Shown: positions 38,355-48,653, counted from the stretch's first letter. The stretch: 64,000 nt of DNA from Thermohalobaculum sediminis (GCF_023487995.1 NZ_JAMFKN010000007.1:163126-227125); one strand, 5' to 3'. Numbers and translations: made by a program. Notes: generated by a model from the letters alone, not told the origin.

Positions 38355-39623
38355 TCAGCCGCGCCGGGCCAGGAGCAGCCTGCGCCCGTCCGCGGCCTTG
38401 AGGATCAGCGCGCCGGTCTCGTCGATGTCGAAGGCCGCAATGCCCGCCAGCGCATCGAGGAAGGCCCGTTCCTGGTTCATCACCGACTCGGCGCAGGCCA
38501 TCATGGTCGAGGCGGCGGGGCCGACCGAAAGCCCCTCGCCCGTCAGTCTGAAGCCCGCGCTGTAGCGGTTGCAGCCGCCGCTGCCCGAGACGCGCCCCTC
38601 GGCCATCGGGCCGGGGCCCGCCGCCTCGCCGGGGGCGAAGTCGAGGGTTGCGCGCGCGCTGTCGATCACGCCGCGCCCGGCGATATCCGCGACCACCCAT
38701 TCGCCCCCTGCGAGCAGGTCGACCGGAGCGCCGCCGCAGCCCCGAAGCAGGGTCTCGCCCATCTCGACGCTAACGGTGCGCGGATGCGGCATCCCGGTCG
38801 CATCGTCGCGGCAGAGCGCGGTCGACACGCGGATCGTGGCATCGGGCCCGGTGAGGCGGTAGACGGTCTCGGCCGCGTTGATGACCGGGATCGGCAGCGC
38901 CGCCTCGCGCCGCTCGGCGCCATAGGCGGTCACGAGGGTGAGGCGCCCCTGCGCGATCTCGAGGTTCCAGCCCGGCTCGTTGCCGCGCGCGCGCAGCGGC
39001 GGCTCGGCACGGGGCACGCCCATCGCGCAGGGACCGAGTTCCGCGCCGCCAAGGCTCGCGAGCGCCTCCATGCCCTTGAGCCAGAGATAGGTGCCGGGAT
39101 CGCCCGGCGCCTCGTAGCGCGCGCCGGACGCGGCGGGCACCTGCTCGAGCACCGCCCGCTTGCCGCGCGCCGTCATCGCGGCGGCCTCGGCCGCGAGGCT
39201 GAGCGTGATCTCCTCGGCGCCGCAGCGCAGGACATGGAGGTAGCCCGCGGCCGGCAGAGGCGAGAGCATGATCTCGCCCGGTCCCTCGCCGTCGGCGCCA
39301 AGCGGCACGGGGCCACCGAGCCAGAGCGGCCGGCCGCCGTCAAAGATGGCGGCGCCAAGCGACATGCCCTCACCCTCGGGGCGGGCGAGCGCGAAGGGGA
39401 TCGGCACCTGCCGGCCCGCAGTCGGGATGCGTGCCTCAGCGGCCAGGGCGCCGTCGGGCCCGCGGATCTCGACGACGGCCACCGCCTCGGGCGGCAGGGC
39501 GATGCGGGCGAGGTAGGTGAGCAGGCCATCGGTCATCCGCTCGGACGCGCCCGCGGCGCCAGCCCCCATGGCGGCGAGCGCCGCCGCCATGATCCCGACG
39601 ATACCGACCCGGCTGTTCCGCAT
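38355..39623 (-). CDS. Secreted META-domain protein with YbaY-like domain
   Basis: A 422-residue exported protein (signal segment VGIVGIMAAALAAMGAGAAGA). Residues of about 35-140 resemble the YbaY/type III secretion-associated lipoprotein domain; the middle has RGNEPGWNLEI, typical of COG3650-type membrane proteins; the C-terminal part is a META (HslJ-like) domain with GSGGCNRYSAGF. META proteins are envelope proteins linked with stress or heat resistance. GGAGG precedes the ATG, which excludes the longer frame. It converges with the Liv operon. Confidence 0.8.
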   Translation of the reverse strand: MRNSRVGIVGIMAAALAAMGAGAAGASERMTDGLLTYLARIALPPEAVAVVEIRGPDGALAAEARIPTAGRQVPIPFALARPEGEGMSLGAAIFDGGRPLWLGGPVPLGADGEGPGEIMLSPLPAAGYLHVLRCGAEEITLSLAAEAAAMTARGKRAVLEQVPAASGARYEAPGDPGTYLWLKGMEALASLGGAELGPCAMGVPRAEPPLRARGNEPGWNLEIAQGRLTLVTAYGAERREAALPIPVINAAETVYRLTGPDATIRVSTALCRDDATGMPHPRTVSVEMGETLLRGCGGAPVDLLAGGEWVVADIAGRGVIDSARATLDFAPGEAAGPGPMAEGRVSGSGGCNRYSAGFRLTGEGLSVGPAASTMMACAESVMNQERAFLDALAGIAAFDIDETGALILKAADGRRLLLARRG

Positions 39624-39684
39624 GTCCGCCTCCGCTGCCCCGAGCTTTTTCTGTCCGCGACGATCCCGCAACAACGCGCCGGTG

Positions 39685-40401
39685 TCACGCCTCCGGCGCG
39701 GCGAGAAGATCATCCTCGCGCGAGATCATGCGATACGCGAGACCGGGATGCGAGAGGCGGACGTAAGTGAGCGCCTGCCCGGCCAGCCAGGTGCGGCGCT
39801 CGATCACGAAGACGGGCTCGTCGGGCCGCAGCCGCAGGCGCTCGCGCTCCTCGGCGCTGGCGGGCTCGGCGCTGAAGATGTGCTCGGATCGCGAGTAGGG
39901 CACCTGCGTCACCAGCCACTCGTTCGGGCTCAGCGCCTCGAAATCCACCTCGCGCGCGGTGGGCAGGGCGGCGAGACTGATCAGTCGGTCCTCGATCTGC
40001 CAGGGCGCGCCATCGGCCAGGTGCAGGCATCGCAGGTGCATCAGCGCCGCGCCGCGCGGCGCGTCGATCAGCGCCGCCGTCTCGCTGCCGGCCCACGCCT
40101 CGGCACGCTCCAGAAGGACGTAGCCATAGCGCCGGCCGCTCTGCTCGATCTCGTTGCGCACGATCTGGATCTGGATCAGCGCACCGCGCGAGGTGCGCTG
40201 CGCCACCCGCGTGCCCGCCTTGCGGCGGCGCTCGAGGATGCCAAGATCGGCCAGTTCCTGCAGCGCGCGGTTCACCGTCGAGCGCGAGCAGCCATAGTCG
40301 CGGGCGAGGTCCTCCTCGTTCGGGATCAGGTCGCCCGGCGCCCAGCGGCGGCGAATGATGCCGTCGAGGATCTCGGCCTTGATACTGCGATAGGTGACCA
40401 C
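39685..40401 (-). CDS. hutC: GntR-family histidine utilisation repressor (HutC-like)
   Basis: A 238-residue regulator: winged helix at residues 5-70 (RSIKAEILDGII, CSRSTVNRALQELADLG) and a C-terminal UTRA ligand domain ending in the RLSHPGLAYRM region. The start is a GTG preceded by GAGGG, ten bases after the hutF stop; the longer frame lies inside hutF. In other proteobacteria HutC senses urocanate and represses the hut genes. Pairing with hutF supports the name. Confidence 0.85.
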   Translation of the reverse strand: MVTYRSIKAEILDGIIRRRWAPGDLIPNEEDLARDYGCSRSTVNRALQELADLGILERRRKAGTRVAQRTSRGALIQIQIVRNEIEQSGRRYGYVLLERAEAWAGSETAALIDAPRGAALMHLRCLHLADGAPWQIEDRLISLAALPTAREVDFEALSPNEWLVTQVPYSRSEHIFSAEPASAEERERLRLRPDEPVFVIERRTWLAGQALTYVRLSHPGLAYRMISREDDLLAAPEA

Positions 40402-40411
40402 GCGTCCGCCC

Positions 40412-41776
40412 TCAGATCCGGTCGACCAGGTCTGCCAGGGCGCGCCGGTAGGCGGCTTCGACGCCCTCGCGCGCGACGTGGCGCCCGTCGCGGACCATGT
40501 GCCGCCCGGCCGACCAGACATCGCGCACCGCGCCCTCGGCACCGCCGAAGATCCAGCCATCGAGGAACTGGCCGGGCCTGAGCCCCGCGAAGTTGAGATG
40601 ATCGGCGTCGAGCGTCACCAGATCCGCGAGCAGGCCCGGGCGGATCGCGCCCGAGGGGCGGCCCAGCGCCTGCGCCCCGCCCTCGAGCACGCGGCCATAG
40701 AGCGTCTCGCCGACCGAGCCGGGCGCCGTCAGCATGACGTTGCGGGCGAGGTCGCGCAGGCGCTGGCTGTATTCCATCTGCCTGAGTTCCGCCGCCACGG
40801 CGATCTGCACGTTCGAGTCCGAGCCGATCCCGATCCGCCCGCCCGCCGCGAGGAAGGTGGGACCGTTGAACGGCCCGTCGCCCAGGTTCGATTCGGTGAT
40901 CGGACAGAGCCCGGCGACGGCGCCCGAGCGCGCCAGCGCCTCGGTCTCGGCCTGCGTCATGTGGGTCGAGTGGATCAGGCACCAGCGCGGCCCGATGTCG
41001 AGATTGCCCAGCAGCCATTCGACCGGCCGCGCGCCCAGCCAGGCGACGACATCCTCGACCTCCTTGGGCTGTTCGGCCGCGTGGATGTGCATCTGCCGGC
41101 CCTTATGGCTGGCCGCGAGCGCGGCAAGCTGTTCGGGCGAGGTCGCGCGCAGCGAGTGCGGCGCGATGCCCAGCCGCGCGTCATGCGGCAGATGCGCGGC
41201 GACAACCGCACCCGCGGCCTCGACCAGCCGCTCGAAGCGGTCGAGATCGCAGCCGAAGCGAAGCTGCCCGCCCGCGAGCGGCTGCCCATCCGCGCCGCCA
41301 TAGGTGTAGAGCACGGGCAGATGGGTGAGCCCGATCCCGGTCGCGTGGGCCGCCGCGACGATCCGCTCGGAGGTCTCGGCGAGGTTGGCATAGGTGCCGC
41401 CGCCGGGGCGATGGTGGACGTAGTGAAACTCGGCCACGCTGGCGAAGCCCGCCTCCTGCATCTCGACGAAGGCGAGCGCCGCGATCGCCTCGATCTGACC
41501 GGGCGAGAGATGCTCGAGGAAGCGGTACATCAGCGAGCGCCACGACCAGAAGTTGTCGCGCCCCTCGGCGCGGTGCTCGGTCATGCCCGCCATGGCGCGC
41601 TGGAAGGTGTGGCTGTGCAGGTTCGCGGGCGCGGACAACAGGATGCGGGCCGGCCGCCCCGCGGGCTCGACGCCGCGTCGGATGGCGGCGATGCTGCCGT
41701 CGGCGGCGATGTCGAGCTCGATGCCCTCGGCCCAGCCGTCGGGCAGGAGCGCGTGGCTGGCAAAGAGAGTGGTCAT
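40412..41776 (-). CDS. hutF: Formimidoylglutamate deiminase
   Basis: A 454-residue amidohydrolase: the metal motif NLHSHTFQRAMAG, HIHAAEQPKEVED, LIHSTHM, and GIGSDSNVQ with the metal-binding Asp. HutF turns N-formimino-glutamate into N-formyl-glutamate and ammonia in the five-step histidine pathway. The ATG at 41776 is chosen because the family starts with MTTLFASHALLPDGW-like sequence. hutH, hutU, hutI and hutG are not in this window, so the rest of the pathway must be elsewhere. Confidence 0.92.
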   Translation of the reverse strand: MTTLFASHALLPDGWAEGIELDIAADGSIAAIRRGVEPAGRPARILLSAPANLHSHTFQRAMAGMTEHRAEGRDNFWSWRSLMYRFLEHLSPGQIEAIAALAFVEMQEAGFASVAEFHYVHHRPGGGTYANLAETSERIVAAAHATGIGLTHLPVLYTYGGADGQPLAGGQLRFGCDLDRFERLVEAAGAVVAAHLPHDARLGIAPHSLRATSPEQLAALAASHKGRQMHIHAAEQPKEVEDVVAWLGARPVEWLLGNLDIGPRWCLIHSTHMTQAETEALARSGAVAGLCPITESNLGDGPFNGPTFLAAGGRIGIGSDSNVQIAVAAELRQMEYSQRLRDLARNVMLTAPGSVGETLYGRVLEGGAQALGRPSGAIRPGLLADLVTLDADHLNFAGLRPGQFLDGWIFGGAEGAVRDVWSAGRHMVRDGRHVAREGVEAAYRRALADLVDRI

Positions 41777-41812
41777 GGAAAGCCCCCGCGTCGTGATCTG
41801 CGCGAGGATTAT

Positions 41813-41820
41813 GTATAGAC
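41813..41820. promoter_or_regulatory. Candidate GntR/HutC operator before hutF
   Basis: GTATAGAC in the A+T-rich stretch TTATGTATAGACTTATT has the GT-N4-AC core recognised by HutC-type GntR regulators. It lies 37-44 bases before the hutF start, so autoregulation of hutF-hutC is likely. Confidence 0.5.
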
Positions 41821-41854
41821 TTATTCCCGACCGATGCAAGCCGGAATCCTGCCC

Positions 41855-42802
41855 TCACAGCCGCGCGGCCTGCACGTGCATCCAGTCGAAGTCGCGCGCG
41901 CGGCCCAGGCTGAGCCAGCCCTCCTCCTCCCAGATGCGCCACCAGTCCTCGGCGTCGGGATGGGCGAGCATGGCGCGGTCGCGCCGCCAGGTCAGGCGGT
42001 TGCGCGCGGGTTCCCAGTCGATCGCCGCCGCCCAGGCATGGGTGGACCAGCGCGAGCCGCCGCGCATCCGCCGGGCCGCATAGCTGCCGCCGAAGCGGTC
42101 GAGGCCGAGGCGCGCGATCTCGGCCGGGCCATAGCGGTCGCGGACGCGCGCGAGGATGCGGGCAAGGCTGTCGGCGCAGCGTTCGTGGATCGCGATGGCG
42201 CCCACCACGGTGTCGGACTCCCAGGCGAGGCGCAGCGGCCAGGGGCAGGGCACGCGCACCAGCGGCGGCGTGTGCCCGCCCGGGAGGCCGTTGGGGCCGT
42301 AGAAGCCGGTCATCGCGGCGAAGCCCTGCCGGGGCCAGGGCGCACCTTCCGCACCCGCGGGCCGCGCGACCGGGCGCGGCGCGTCGATGGGCGCGGTTCG
42401 CGCGTCAGCGGTGGAGCCGGGCAGAACTGCGGCGGCGGCGGCGATGGAAGGCTCGGGCGACCGCGGCTCCGGCACCGCCGGGGCGGGCGAGTTGGGCCCG
42501 GGCGGGTTCGGCGCGGAGGTCTCGGCGGCCAGCGCCTCCGCCGCGGCGGCGGTGCGCGGGCCCCACAACCCGTCCACCGGGCCGGGATCGATCCCCGCGT
42601 CGCGGGCCATCAGTTGCAGCAGCCCGACCGCCCGGCGCGGCGCTGGCCAGCCCGTCCAGCCCCCCGGCGCATCGGCCCGCGCCGCGAGCGACGCGCGTAT
42701 CGCCGCCCCGGTGCGCGGTCCGAGCAGCCCGTCGGCGGGGCCGGCCCGATGCCCCGCGAGGGCAAGGCGGGTCTGGAGGGTGCGGATTGCTGCGGCATTC
42801 AT
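41855..42802 (-). CDS. M15-type peptidase with two peptidoglycan-binding repeats
   Basis: A 315-residue protein with two short peptidoglycan-binding repeats (GPADGLLGPRTGAAI and GPVDGLWGPRTAAAA), an Ala/Pro-rich linker of about 70 residues and a C-terminal D-Ala-D-Ala or L-Ala-D-Glu peptidase domain (HERCADSLARIL, STHAWAAAIDWEP with the metal-binding His and Asp, WMHVQAARL). AGGAGA precedes the ATG. No signal peptide is evident, which is more like a phage endolysin than a housekeeping carboxypeptidase, yet no phage gene is next to it. Confidence 0.78.
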   Translation of the reverse strand: MNAAAIRTLQTRLALAGHRAGPADGLLGPRTGAAIRASLAARADAPGGWTGWPAPRRAVGLLQLMARDAGIDPGPVDGLWGPRTAAAAEALAAETSAPNPPGPNSPAPAVPEPRSPEPSIAAAAAVLPGSTADARTAPIDAPRPVARPAGAEGAPWPRQGFAAMTGFYGPNGLPGGHTPPLVRVPCPWPLRLAWESDTVVGAIAIHERCADSLARILARVRDRYGPAEIARLGLDRFGGSYAARRMRGGSRWSTHAWAAAIDWEPARNRLTWRRDRAMLAHPDAEDWWRIWEEEGWLSLGRARDFDWMHVQAARL

Positions 42803-42971
42803 GGCCGTTCTCCTGTTCCGGTTTGCTGGCGCCCGAGGCGCGAGATGCGGAACAGAATGCGGACCGCACGCAAGGGATGCGCGGGGCGGCGGGTCAGCGG
42901 GCGCTGGTCCGGCGCGTCGAGCACGAAGTGTTGACCCCCGCCGGCCATCGCCTCGGGGCAGGCTCGGCCGC

Positions 42972-43352
42972 ATGTGGAAGCTCGTCGATCTGATGGCCGA
43001 TCAGGCGTTCCGGCACCGCCTCGGGAGAAATTTCGAGGCGTTCGTCGGCGAGGCATTCCAGGTGGTGCGCTGGGCACTCATCGTCGGATTTGCCCAGCTC
43101 CTTGCGACACGCTTTCCCGGCCTTGGCTTCCGGGCGCTGCATCTGGCCCTCGCGGCGCTGCTGTTCGGCTATCTCGCGTCGCGTTTCCTGCTGCGCCCGG
43201 AGATCCGATTCTTTCCCGACGACGCACCGCGCTGGCAGCGGCTGCTGCAGAGCATCGGCAATTTGCTGATCTGCATCGTGGCCTTCGCGCTGGTGCTGTG
43301 GGGCATCGGCGCCATCGTGGACGGGCTGGCGGACTATCGCGGTCCGGAGTGA
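42972..43352 (+). CDS. Small membrane protein of unknown function
   Basis: A 126-residue protein with an amphipathic start, a first hydrophobic stretch (about 32-68, probably two segments) and a further segment near 92-118 (GNLLICIVAFALVLWGIGAIV). I do not recognise a family. It is divergent from the M15 peptidase gene and has no strong ribosome site, although the short holin-like topology next to an endolysin-like gene is notable. Confidence 0.6.
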   Translation: MWKLVDLMADQAFRHRLGRNFEAFVGEAFQVVRWALIVGFAQLLATRFPGLGFRALHLALAALLFGYLASRFLLRPEIRFFPDDAPRWQRLLQSIGNLLICIVAFALVLWGIGAIVDGLADYRGPE

Positions 43353-43370
43353 CGGCAGGAATGCCTGCCG
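43353..43370. terminator. Hairpin between convergent genes
   Basis: A 7-bp inverted repeat (CGGCAGG / CCTGCCG) with a 4-base loop lies directly after the stop of the small membrane protein. No T-run follows; weak evidence for a terminator. Confidence 0.3.
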
Positions 43371-43414
43371 GCCACGTCGAGGGCCTCCCGCAGGCCGAGC
43401 GGCAGGCGCGGCAC

Positions 43415-44385
43415 TCAGGCCGCCTTCGGCACGCCGCCCCGCAACACCTCGGCGAACCAGGAGGTGTCGATGTTGCCACCGCACAGGATGACGCCGGCGC
43501 GCTTGCCCTTCATCCTCTCGCGCTCCTGCATCAGCGCAGCCAGCGCCGCGGCCCCTGCCCCTTCGGCGACGTTGTGGGTGTCGGCGAAGTAGACGCGGAT
43601 CGCCTCGGCGACCTCCGTATCGGTCACGCGGACGACGCGGGCCGCGCCATTCGCGATGATCCCCAGCGGCCCGGCCCATGGCGCACGGCAGGCCATGCCG
43701 TCGGCGAAGGTCACGCAGGTCGGGGTCTCGACGATCTCGCCCGCCTCGAAGCTCAGCGCATAGGCGTCGGCATGGGCTGAGACGACGCCGACGATCTCGG
43801 TCCTCAGCCCGAGGAGATCGCGGGCCGTGATCAGTCCGCAGATGCCCGAGCCCATGCCGATCGGCACATAGACCGCGTCGAGCTCGGCCACCGCGCGGAA
43901 CAGTTCCAGGGCGTAGGTCGCCACCCCCTTCACCAGAGCGGGATCGAAGGGCGGGATCAGGTGCAGCCCCTCCGCCTCGGCCACGCGCACGGCCTCGAGC
44001 CGCGCCTCCTCGAAATCGCGGCCATGGACGTGGACGCTCGCGCCCCAGCCTTCCATCGCGCGGTTCTTCTCGACCGAATTGCCGTGCGGAACGTAGACCT
44101 TCACCGGGATGCCGTGAGCGCGGGCGGCGAAGGGGATCGACTGGCCGTGATTGCCGCGCGTGGCGGTGACGATGCCCCGGCAGCCGCCCCGGCGCGCGAG
44201 GTCATCGAGATAGACCAGCCCGCCGCGCGCCTTGAAGGCGCCCGTGGGCGTGTGGTTCTCGTGCTTGACCCAGACCTCGGCACCGATGCGTTCGGCCAGC
44301 AGAGGCCAGGCGTATTGCGGCGTGGCCGGCATGTGGCGGTGGACGAGATCGGCCGCGGCCTCGAGCTCCGCGAGGGTGAAAAGGC

Positions 44386-44389
<4 letters not shown>
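43415..44389 (-). CDS. PLP-dependent threonine/serine dehydratase family enzyme
   Basis: A 324-residue fold-type II PLP enzyme with the cofactor lysine in TPTGAFKARGG (Lys53), the ATRGNHGQSIPFAA block and the late AEGAGAAALAAL block. These match threonine/serine dehydratases and the EutB-type enzyme of hydroxyectoine breakdown; no ectoine genes are nearby, so the broader name is used. GTG start overlapping the mtnP stop (GTGA). It is the last gene of the flavin reductase-mtnP-dehydratase unit. Confidence 0.85.
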
Positions 44390-45249
<860 letters not shown>

Positions 45250-45259
45250 GACGTCCCCC

Positions 45260-45877
45260 TCAGCCCGGGCGCTTCAGCGCGAATTTGTCGGTCACGGCGG
45301 TGTAGTCCATGTAGCCCATCCGCGCGACCGGGTTGTAGGTCAGCACGTCGAGGAGGCCGTCCTTCAGACACCGCTCGTCGATGTGCACGCCCACCACCTC
45401 GCCGATCACGATGATGTTGCGCCAGCCTGGCGACCACGCGGGCAGGTCGTCGAGGATGCGCACGGCGCGGCATTCCAGCACCGCAGGCGCCGCAGCGACA
45501 CGGGGCGCGCGTATCACCTCGCAGGGCGCCTTCTCCAGCCCCGCGATCTCGAACTCGTCCGCGCCCGCAGGGTAGTGACCGGATGAGGCGTTCATCGCGT
45601 CCGTCAGCGCCCGGCCCACCACGTTGCAGGCGAACTCACCCGTCGCGCGGATGTTCGAGACCGAATCCTTCTGTGGCTCGCCCGGCCCCTTGGCCCCGGT
45701 CTGGGCGAACATCACCATCGGCGGGCGGTCGCCGCAGCCGTTGAAGAAGCTGTAGGGCGCGAGATTCGCAGCACCCGCCGCGTCGAGCGTCGAGATCCAG
45801 CCGATCGGACGGGGGGCGACGATCGCCTTGAACGGGTCGTGCGGCAGGCCGTGGCCGTCGGCCGGGCGGTAGAACAT
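45260..45877 (-). CDS. Flavin reductase family protein (FMN-binding)
   Basis: A 205-residue split-barrel protein with AIVAPRPIGWISTLDAAGAA and LAPYSFFNGCGDRPPMVMF, typical of FMN-binding flavin reductase-like proteins. These give reduced flavin to monooxygenases or act as FMN oxidoreductases. GAGGGAG precedes the ATG. It is the first gene of the unit with mtnP; no flavin-dependent monooxygenase is adjacent, so the partner is unknown. Confidence 0.85.
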   Translation of the reverse strand: MFYRPADGHGLPHDPFKAIVAPRPIGWISTLDAAGAANLAPYSFFNGCGDRPPMVMFAQTGAKGPGEPQKDSVSNIRATGEFACNVVGRALTDAMNASSGHYPAGADEFEIAGLEKAPCEVIRAPRVAAAPAVLECRAVRILDDLPAWSPGWRNIIVIGEVVGVHIDERCLKDGLLDVLTYNPVARMGYMDYTAVTDKFALKRPG

Positions 45878-45964
45878 CGGGGGCTCCCTCTGGCAAGTCC
45901 GGGTCATGCGTGGTAGCGAGCCGGGAGCCCGCCCGCAACCCGCCGACCGACTGCCCCGCGCCAC

Positions 45965-46465
45965 ATGTTCCGCCTGCTGAGAGAACGCGAAAGCGACGCC
46001 TGGGAGGTTGAGGCGCTTTACGACCTGTGCTTCGCGCCGGGTCGCTCGGCGCTGTCGTCCTACCAGCTGCGCGAGGGCGTGGCGCCGGTGGCCGGGCTCT
46101 GCACCGTGGCGCGCGACGAATTCGACGTGGTGGTGGGGGCGATCCGCTACTGGCCGGTGCTGATCGGCGAGCGCGAGTGGCCGGCGCTGCTGCTCGGTCC
46201 CGTCGCGGTCCACCCGACGCTGCAGGGCGAGGGTCTGGGGGCCCTCCTGATCGCCGAGACGCTCGATCTCGCGAAGAAGGCGGGGTGGGAGCGGGTCGTG
46301 CTGGTCGGCGACGAGCCCTACTATCGCCGGTTCGGCTTCCGGCGCGACCTGGCCGAGGGGCTCGACTACCCGAAGCCCGTGAACTTCAACCGGCTTCTCG
46401 CGCGGGAATTGGTACCCGGCGCAATGACGGGCGTCGAAGGCATGGTCCATCGCTGGCACGACTAG
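45965..46465 (+). CDS. GNAT-family N-acetyltransferase
   Basis: A 166-residue protein of the acetyltransferase fold: LLGPVAVHPTLQGEGLGALL carries the acetyl-CoA pyrophosphate-binding motif, and VLVGDEPYYRRFGFRRD is a common C-terminal block of YhbS-type members. The substrate is unknown. It is divergent from the flavin reductase gene. Confidence 0.85.
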   Translation: MFRLLRERESDAWEVEALYDLCFAPGRSALSSYQLREGVAPVAGLCTVARDEFDVVVGAIRYWPVLIGEREWPALLLGPVAVHPTLQGEGLGALLIAETLDLAKKAGWERVVLVGDEPYYRRFGFRRDLAEGLDYPKPVNFNRLLARELVPGAMTGVEGMVHRWHD

Positions 46466-46671
46466 CGCCTATTCAGGCGGCCGCGACCGGGTTTCACGAA
46501 ATAATCGATAAAAAATTTGCGAAATTTATTTGCAACCCCGTCTCTATCCTTATATTTGCCGACGAAGGTTCGGAATAACAGGCGCAGGATCAAGGTGCGC
46601 CACGCGGCTTTCTGGAGCACCGGGATGGCCGCGGTTCGATGGATGGCAGAAGAATCGAAGGGATCGGCGGA
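46466..46671. other. AT-rich regulatory region before mucR
   Basis: This 206-base stretch contains the most A+T-rich DNA of the core part, with ATAAAAAATTTGCGAAATTT at 46508. Family knowledge: MucR/Ros regulators bind A+T-rich, T-containing sites and repress their own genes, so autoregulation here is plausible. No exact boxes are assigned. Confidence 0.5.
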
Positions 46672-47082
46672 ATGACGGACGAAAGCGTGGAGCACGGCGA
46701 ACTGATGGCCCTGACGGCCGAAATCGTTTCGGCGCATGTTTCGAATAATGCGGTGCCGAGCGCAGAATTGCCCGGCCTGATCGAGACGGTCTATTCGACG
46801 CTCGCAGGGCTTGGAGCGCCGCAGCAGGAGCCCGAGGTCGAACTCAAACCGGCGGTTCCGATCAAGAAATCGGTGACGGACGACTACATCGTCTGCCTCG
46901 AGGACGGCAAGAAGCTCAAGATGCTCAAGCGCCACCTCAAGACCGCCTACAACATGACGCCCGAGGAGTATCGCGCGAAGTGGGGCCTTTCGCCCGACTA
47001 TCCGATGGTCGCGCCGAGCTATGCCGCCAAGCGCCAGCAGCTTGCGAAGAAGATCGGGCTGGGCCGCAAGCGCAAGGCCTGA
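46672..47082 (+). CDS. mucR: MucR/Ros-family transcriptional regulator
   Basis: A 136-residue regulator with the N-terminal oligomerisation part and a C-terminal Ros/MucR domain: [19 protein letters not shown], then [20 protein letters not shown]. Of the zinc ligands only Cys75 and His88 remain; Asp78 and an aromatic residue replace the others, as in the zinc-free branch of the family. MucR proteins silence A+T-rich and horizontally acquired genes and control surface and motility genes in alphaproteobacteria. An earlier ATG at 46639 would add 11 residues. Confidence 0.88.
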   Translation: MTDESVEHGELMALTAEIVSAHVSNNAVPSAELPGLIETVYSTLAGLGAPQQEPEVELKPAVPIKKSVTDDYIVCLEDGKKLKMLKRHLKTAYNMTPEEYRAKWGLSPDYPMVAPSYAAKRQQLAKKIGLGRKRKA

Positions 47083-47126
47083 GAACGCCGCCCGCCATTG
47101 CGGCGAAGGCAACGGCTGGGATAAGG

Positions 47127-47164
47127 ACGGCGCGGGGGCGCGTGCTCCCGCGCCGTCGCCTTTT
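47127..47164 (+). terminator. Probable terminator of mucR
   Basis: A perfect 10-bp stem (ACGGCGCGGG / CCCGCGCCGT) with a 10-base loop is followed by CGCC and then TTTT, 44 bases after the mucR stop and just before miaB. The spacer before the T-run is longer than ideal. Confidence 0.65.
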
Positions 47165-47192
47165 GTCGGACCGCCCGCCCGAGGGGAAGCAC

Positions 47193-48536
47193 ATGAGCGC
47201 GCCGAGGAAGCTCTGGATCAAGACCTACGGCTGTCAGATGAACGTCTATGACAGCGAGCGCATGTCCTCGGCGCTGGCGGCGGCGGGCTACGAGCAGGGC
47301 GCGAGCCCCGAGGATGCCGACCTCGTGATCCTCAACACTTGCCACATCCGCGAGAAGGCGGCGGAGAAGGTCTATTCCGACCTCGGACGGCTGCGGCCCC
47401 TACGCGCGGCGAAGGAGGCCGCTGGCGGGCGGATGCAGATCGCCGTGGCGGGCTGCGTCGCCCAGGCCGAAGGGGCCGAGATCCTGCGCCGCCAGCCGAT
47501 GGTCGACCTCGTCGTCGGCCCGCAGGCCTATCACCGCCTGCCCGCCATGGCCGAGCGCGCGGCCCGTGGCGACGGGCCCCAGATCGACACCGACTTCCCC
47601 GAGGAAGACAAGTTCGACCACCTGCCACAGGCCCCGAAGGCGCGGCGCGCGCCGGCGGCGTTCCTGACGGTGCAGGAAGGCTGCGACAAGTTCTGCGCCT
47701 TCTGCGTCGTGCCCTACACCCGTGGCGCCGAGGTCTCGCGTCCCGCCGCGCGGATCCTCTCGGAAGCCCGCGAGCTGGTTGACCGCGGCGTCGTCGAGAT
47801 CACCCTGCTGGGCCAGAACGTGAATGCCTGGCATGGCGAGGGGCCGGGCGGACGCGCCTGGGGTCTGGGCGACCTCGTTCGCGCGCTCGCCGAGATCGAG
47901 GGGCTCGCGCGCATCCGCTACACCACCTCGCATCCGAACGATATGGATGACGGCCTGATCGCCGCCCATGCCGAGGTGCCGAAGCTCATGCCCTACCTGC
48001 ATCTTCCGGTGCAGGCGGGGTCGGACCGGATCCTGAAGGCGATGAACCGCCGCCACACCGCGGCCGACTACCTGCGCCTTGTTGCCCGCATCCGCGCCGC
48101 GCGGCCCGACATCGCGCTTTCGGGCGACTTCATCGTGGGCTTTCCCGGCGAGACCGAGGCCGATTTCGAGGCGACGCTGACGCTGGTGCGCGAGGTCGGC
48201 TATGCGAGCGCCTTCTCGTTCAAGTATTCGGCCCGCCCGGGCACCCCGGCAGCGGATGCCGCCTCGCAGGTGCCCGAGCCGGTGAAGGCCGAGCGCCTCG
48301 CGCGGCTCCAGTCCCTGCTCGGCGAGCAACAGGCGGCCTTCCAGGCGGGCTGCGTCGGGCGCGAGATGCCGGTGCTGATCGAGAAGCCGGGCCGGCACGC
48401 GGGCCAGATGGTCGGCCGCTCGCCCTGGCTCCAGGCGGTGCATCTCGCGGCGGATGCGGGGCTGCTCGGCCGGATCGTGCCCGTAGCCATCGAGGGCGTG
48501 GGCACCAACTCGCTGGCGGGGCGGCTGGTCGCCTGA
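47193..48536 (+). CDS. miaB: tRNA-2-methylthio-N6-dimethylallyladenosine synthase MiaB
   Basis: A 447-residue radical-SAM methylthiotransferase: N-terminal UPF0004 domain with [24 protein letters not shown] and AGCVAQAEG (three cluster cysteines), radical-SAM triad [16 protein letters not shown], and a C-terminal TRAM domain. It adds methylthio to i6A37 of tRNAs. GAGGGGAAG lies before the ATG. Confidence 0.95.
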   Translation: MSAPRKLWIKTYGCQMNVYDSERMSSALAAAGYEQGASPEDADLVILNTCHIREKAAEKVYSDLGRLRPLRAAKEAAGGRMQIAVAGCVAQAEGAEILRRQPMVDLVVGPQAYHRLPAMAERAARGDGPQIDTDFPEEDKFDHLPQAPKARRAPAAFLTVQEGCDKFCAFCVVPYTRGAEVSRPAARILSEARELVDRGVVEITLLGQNVNAWHGEGPGGRAWGLGDLVRALAEIEGLARIRYTTSHPNDMDDGLIAAHAEVPKLMPYLHLPVQAGSDRILKAMNRRHTAADYLRLVARIRAARPDIALSGDFIVGFPGETEADFEATLTLVREVGYASAFSFKYSARPGTPAADAASQVPEPVKAERLARLQSLLGEQQAAFQAGCVGREMPVLIEKPGRHAGQMVGRSPWLQAVHLAADAGLLGRIVPVAIEGVGTNSLAGRLVA

Positions 48537-48591
48537 GCCGTGGTTCTCGCCCGCCTGCGCGGGACCGGCCCGAAATCCGCTCGTCCCAAGG

Positions 48592-48619
48592 TTGACCCTG
48601 CGCTACCCCACATTATCTG
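48592..48619 (+). promoter_or_regulatory. Putative sigma-70 promoter of nhaA
   Basis: TTGACC and TATCTG are separated by 16 bases, and the -10-like box ends 34 bases before the nhaA ATG. The -35 is near consensus, the -10 only moderate. Confidence 0.4.
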
Positions 48620-48653
48620 AGGGATCTGATCGGACAACAGCTCGGAGGGGGAA

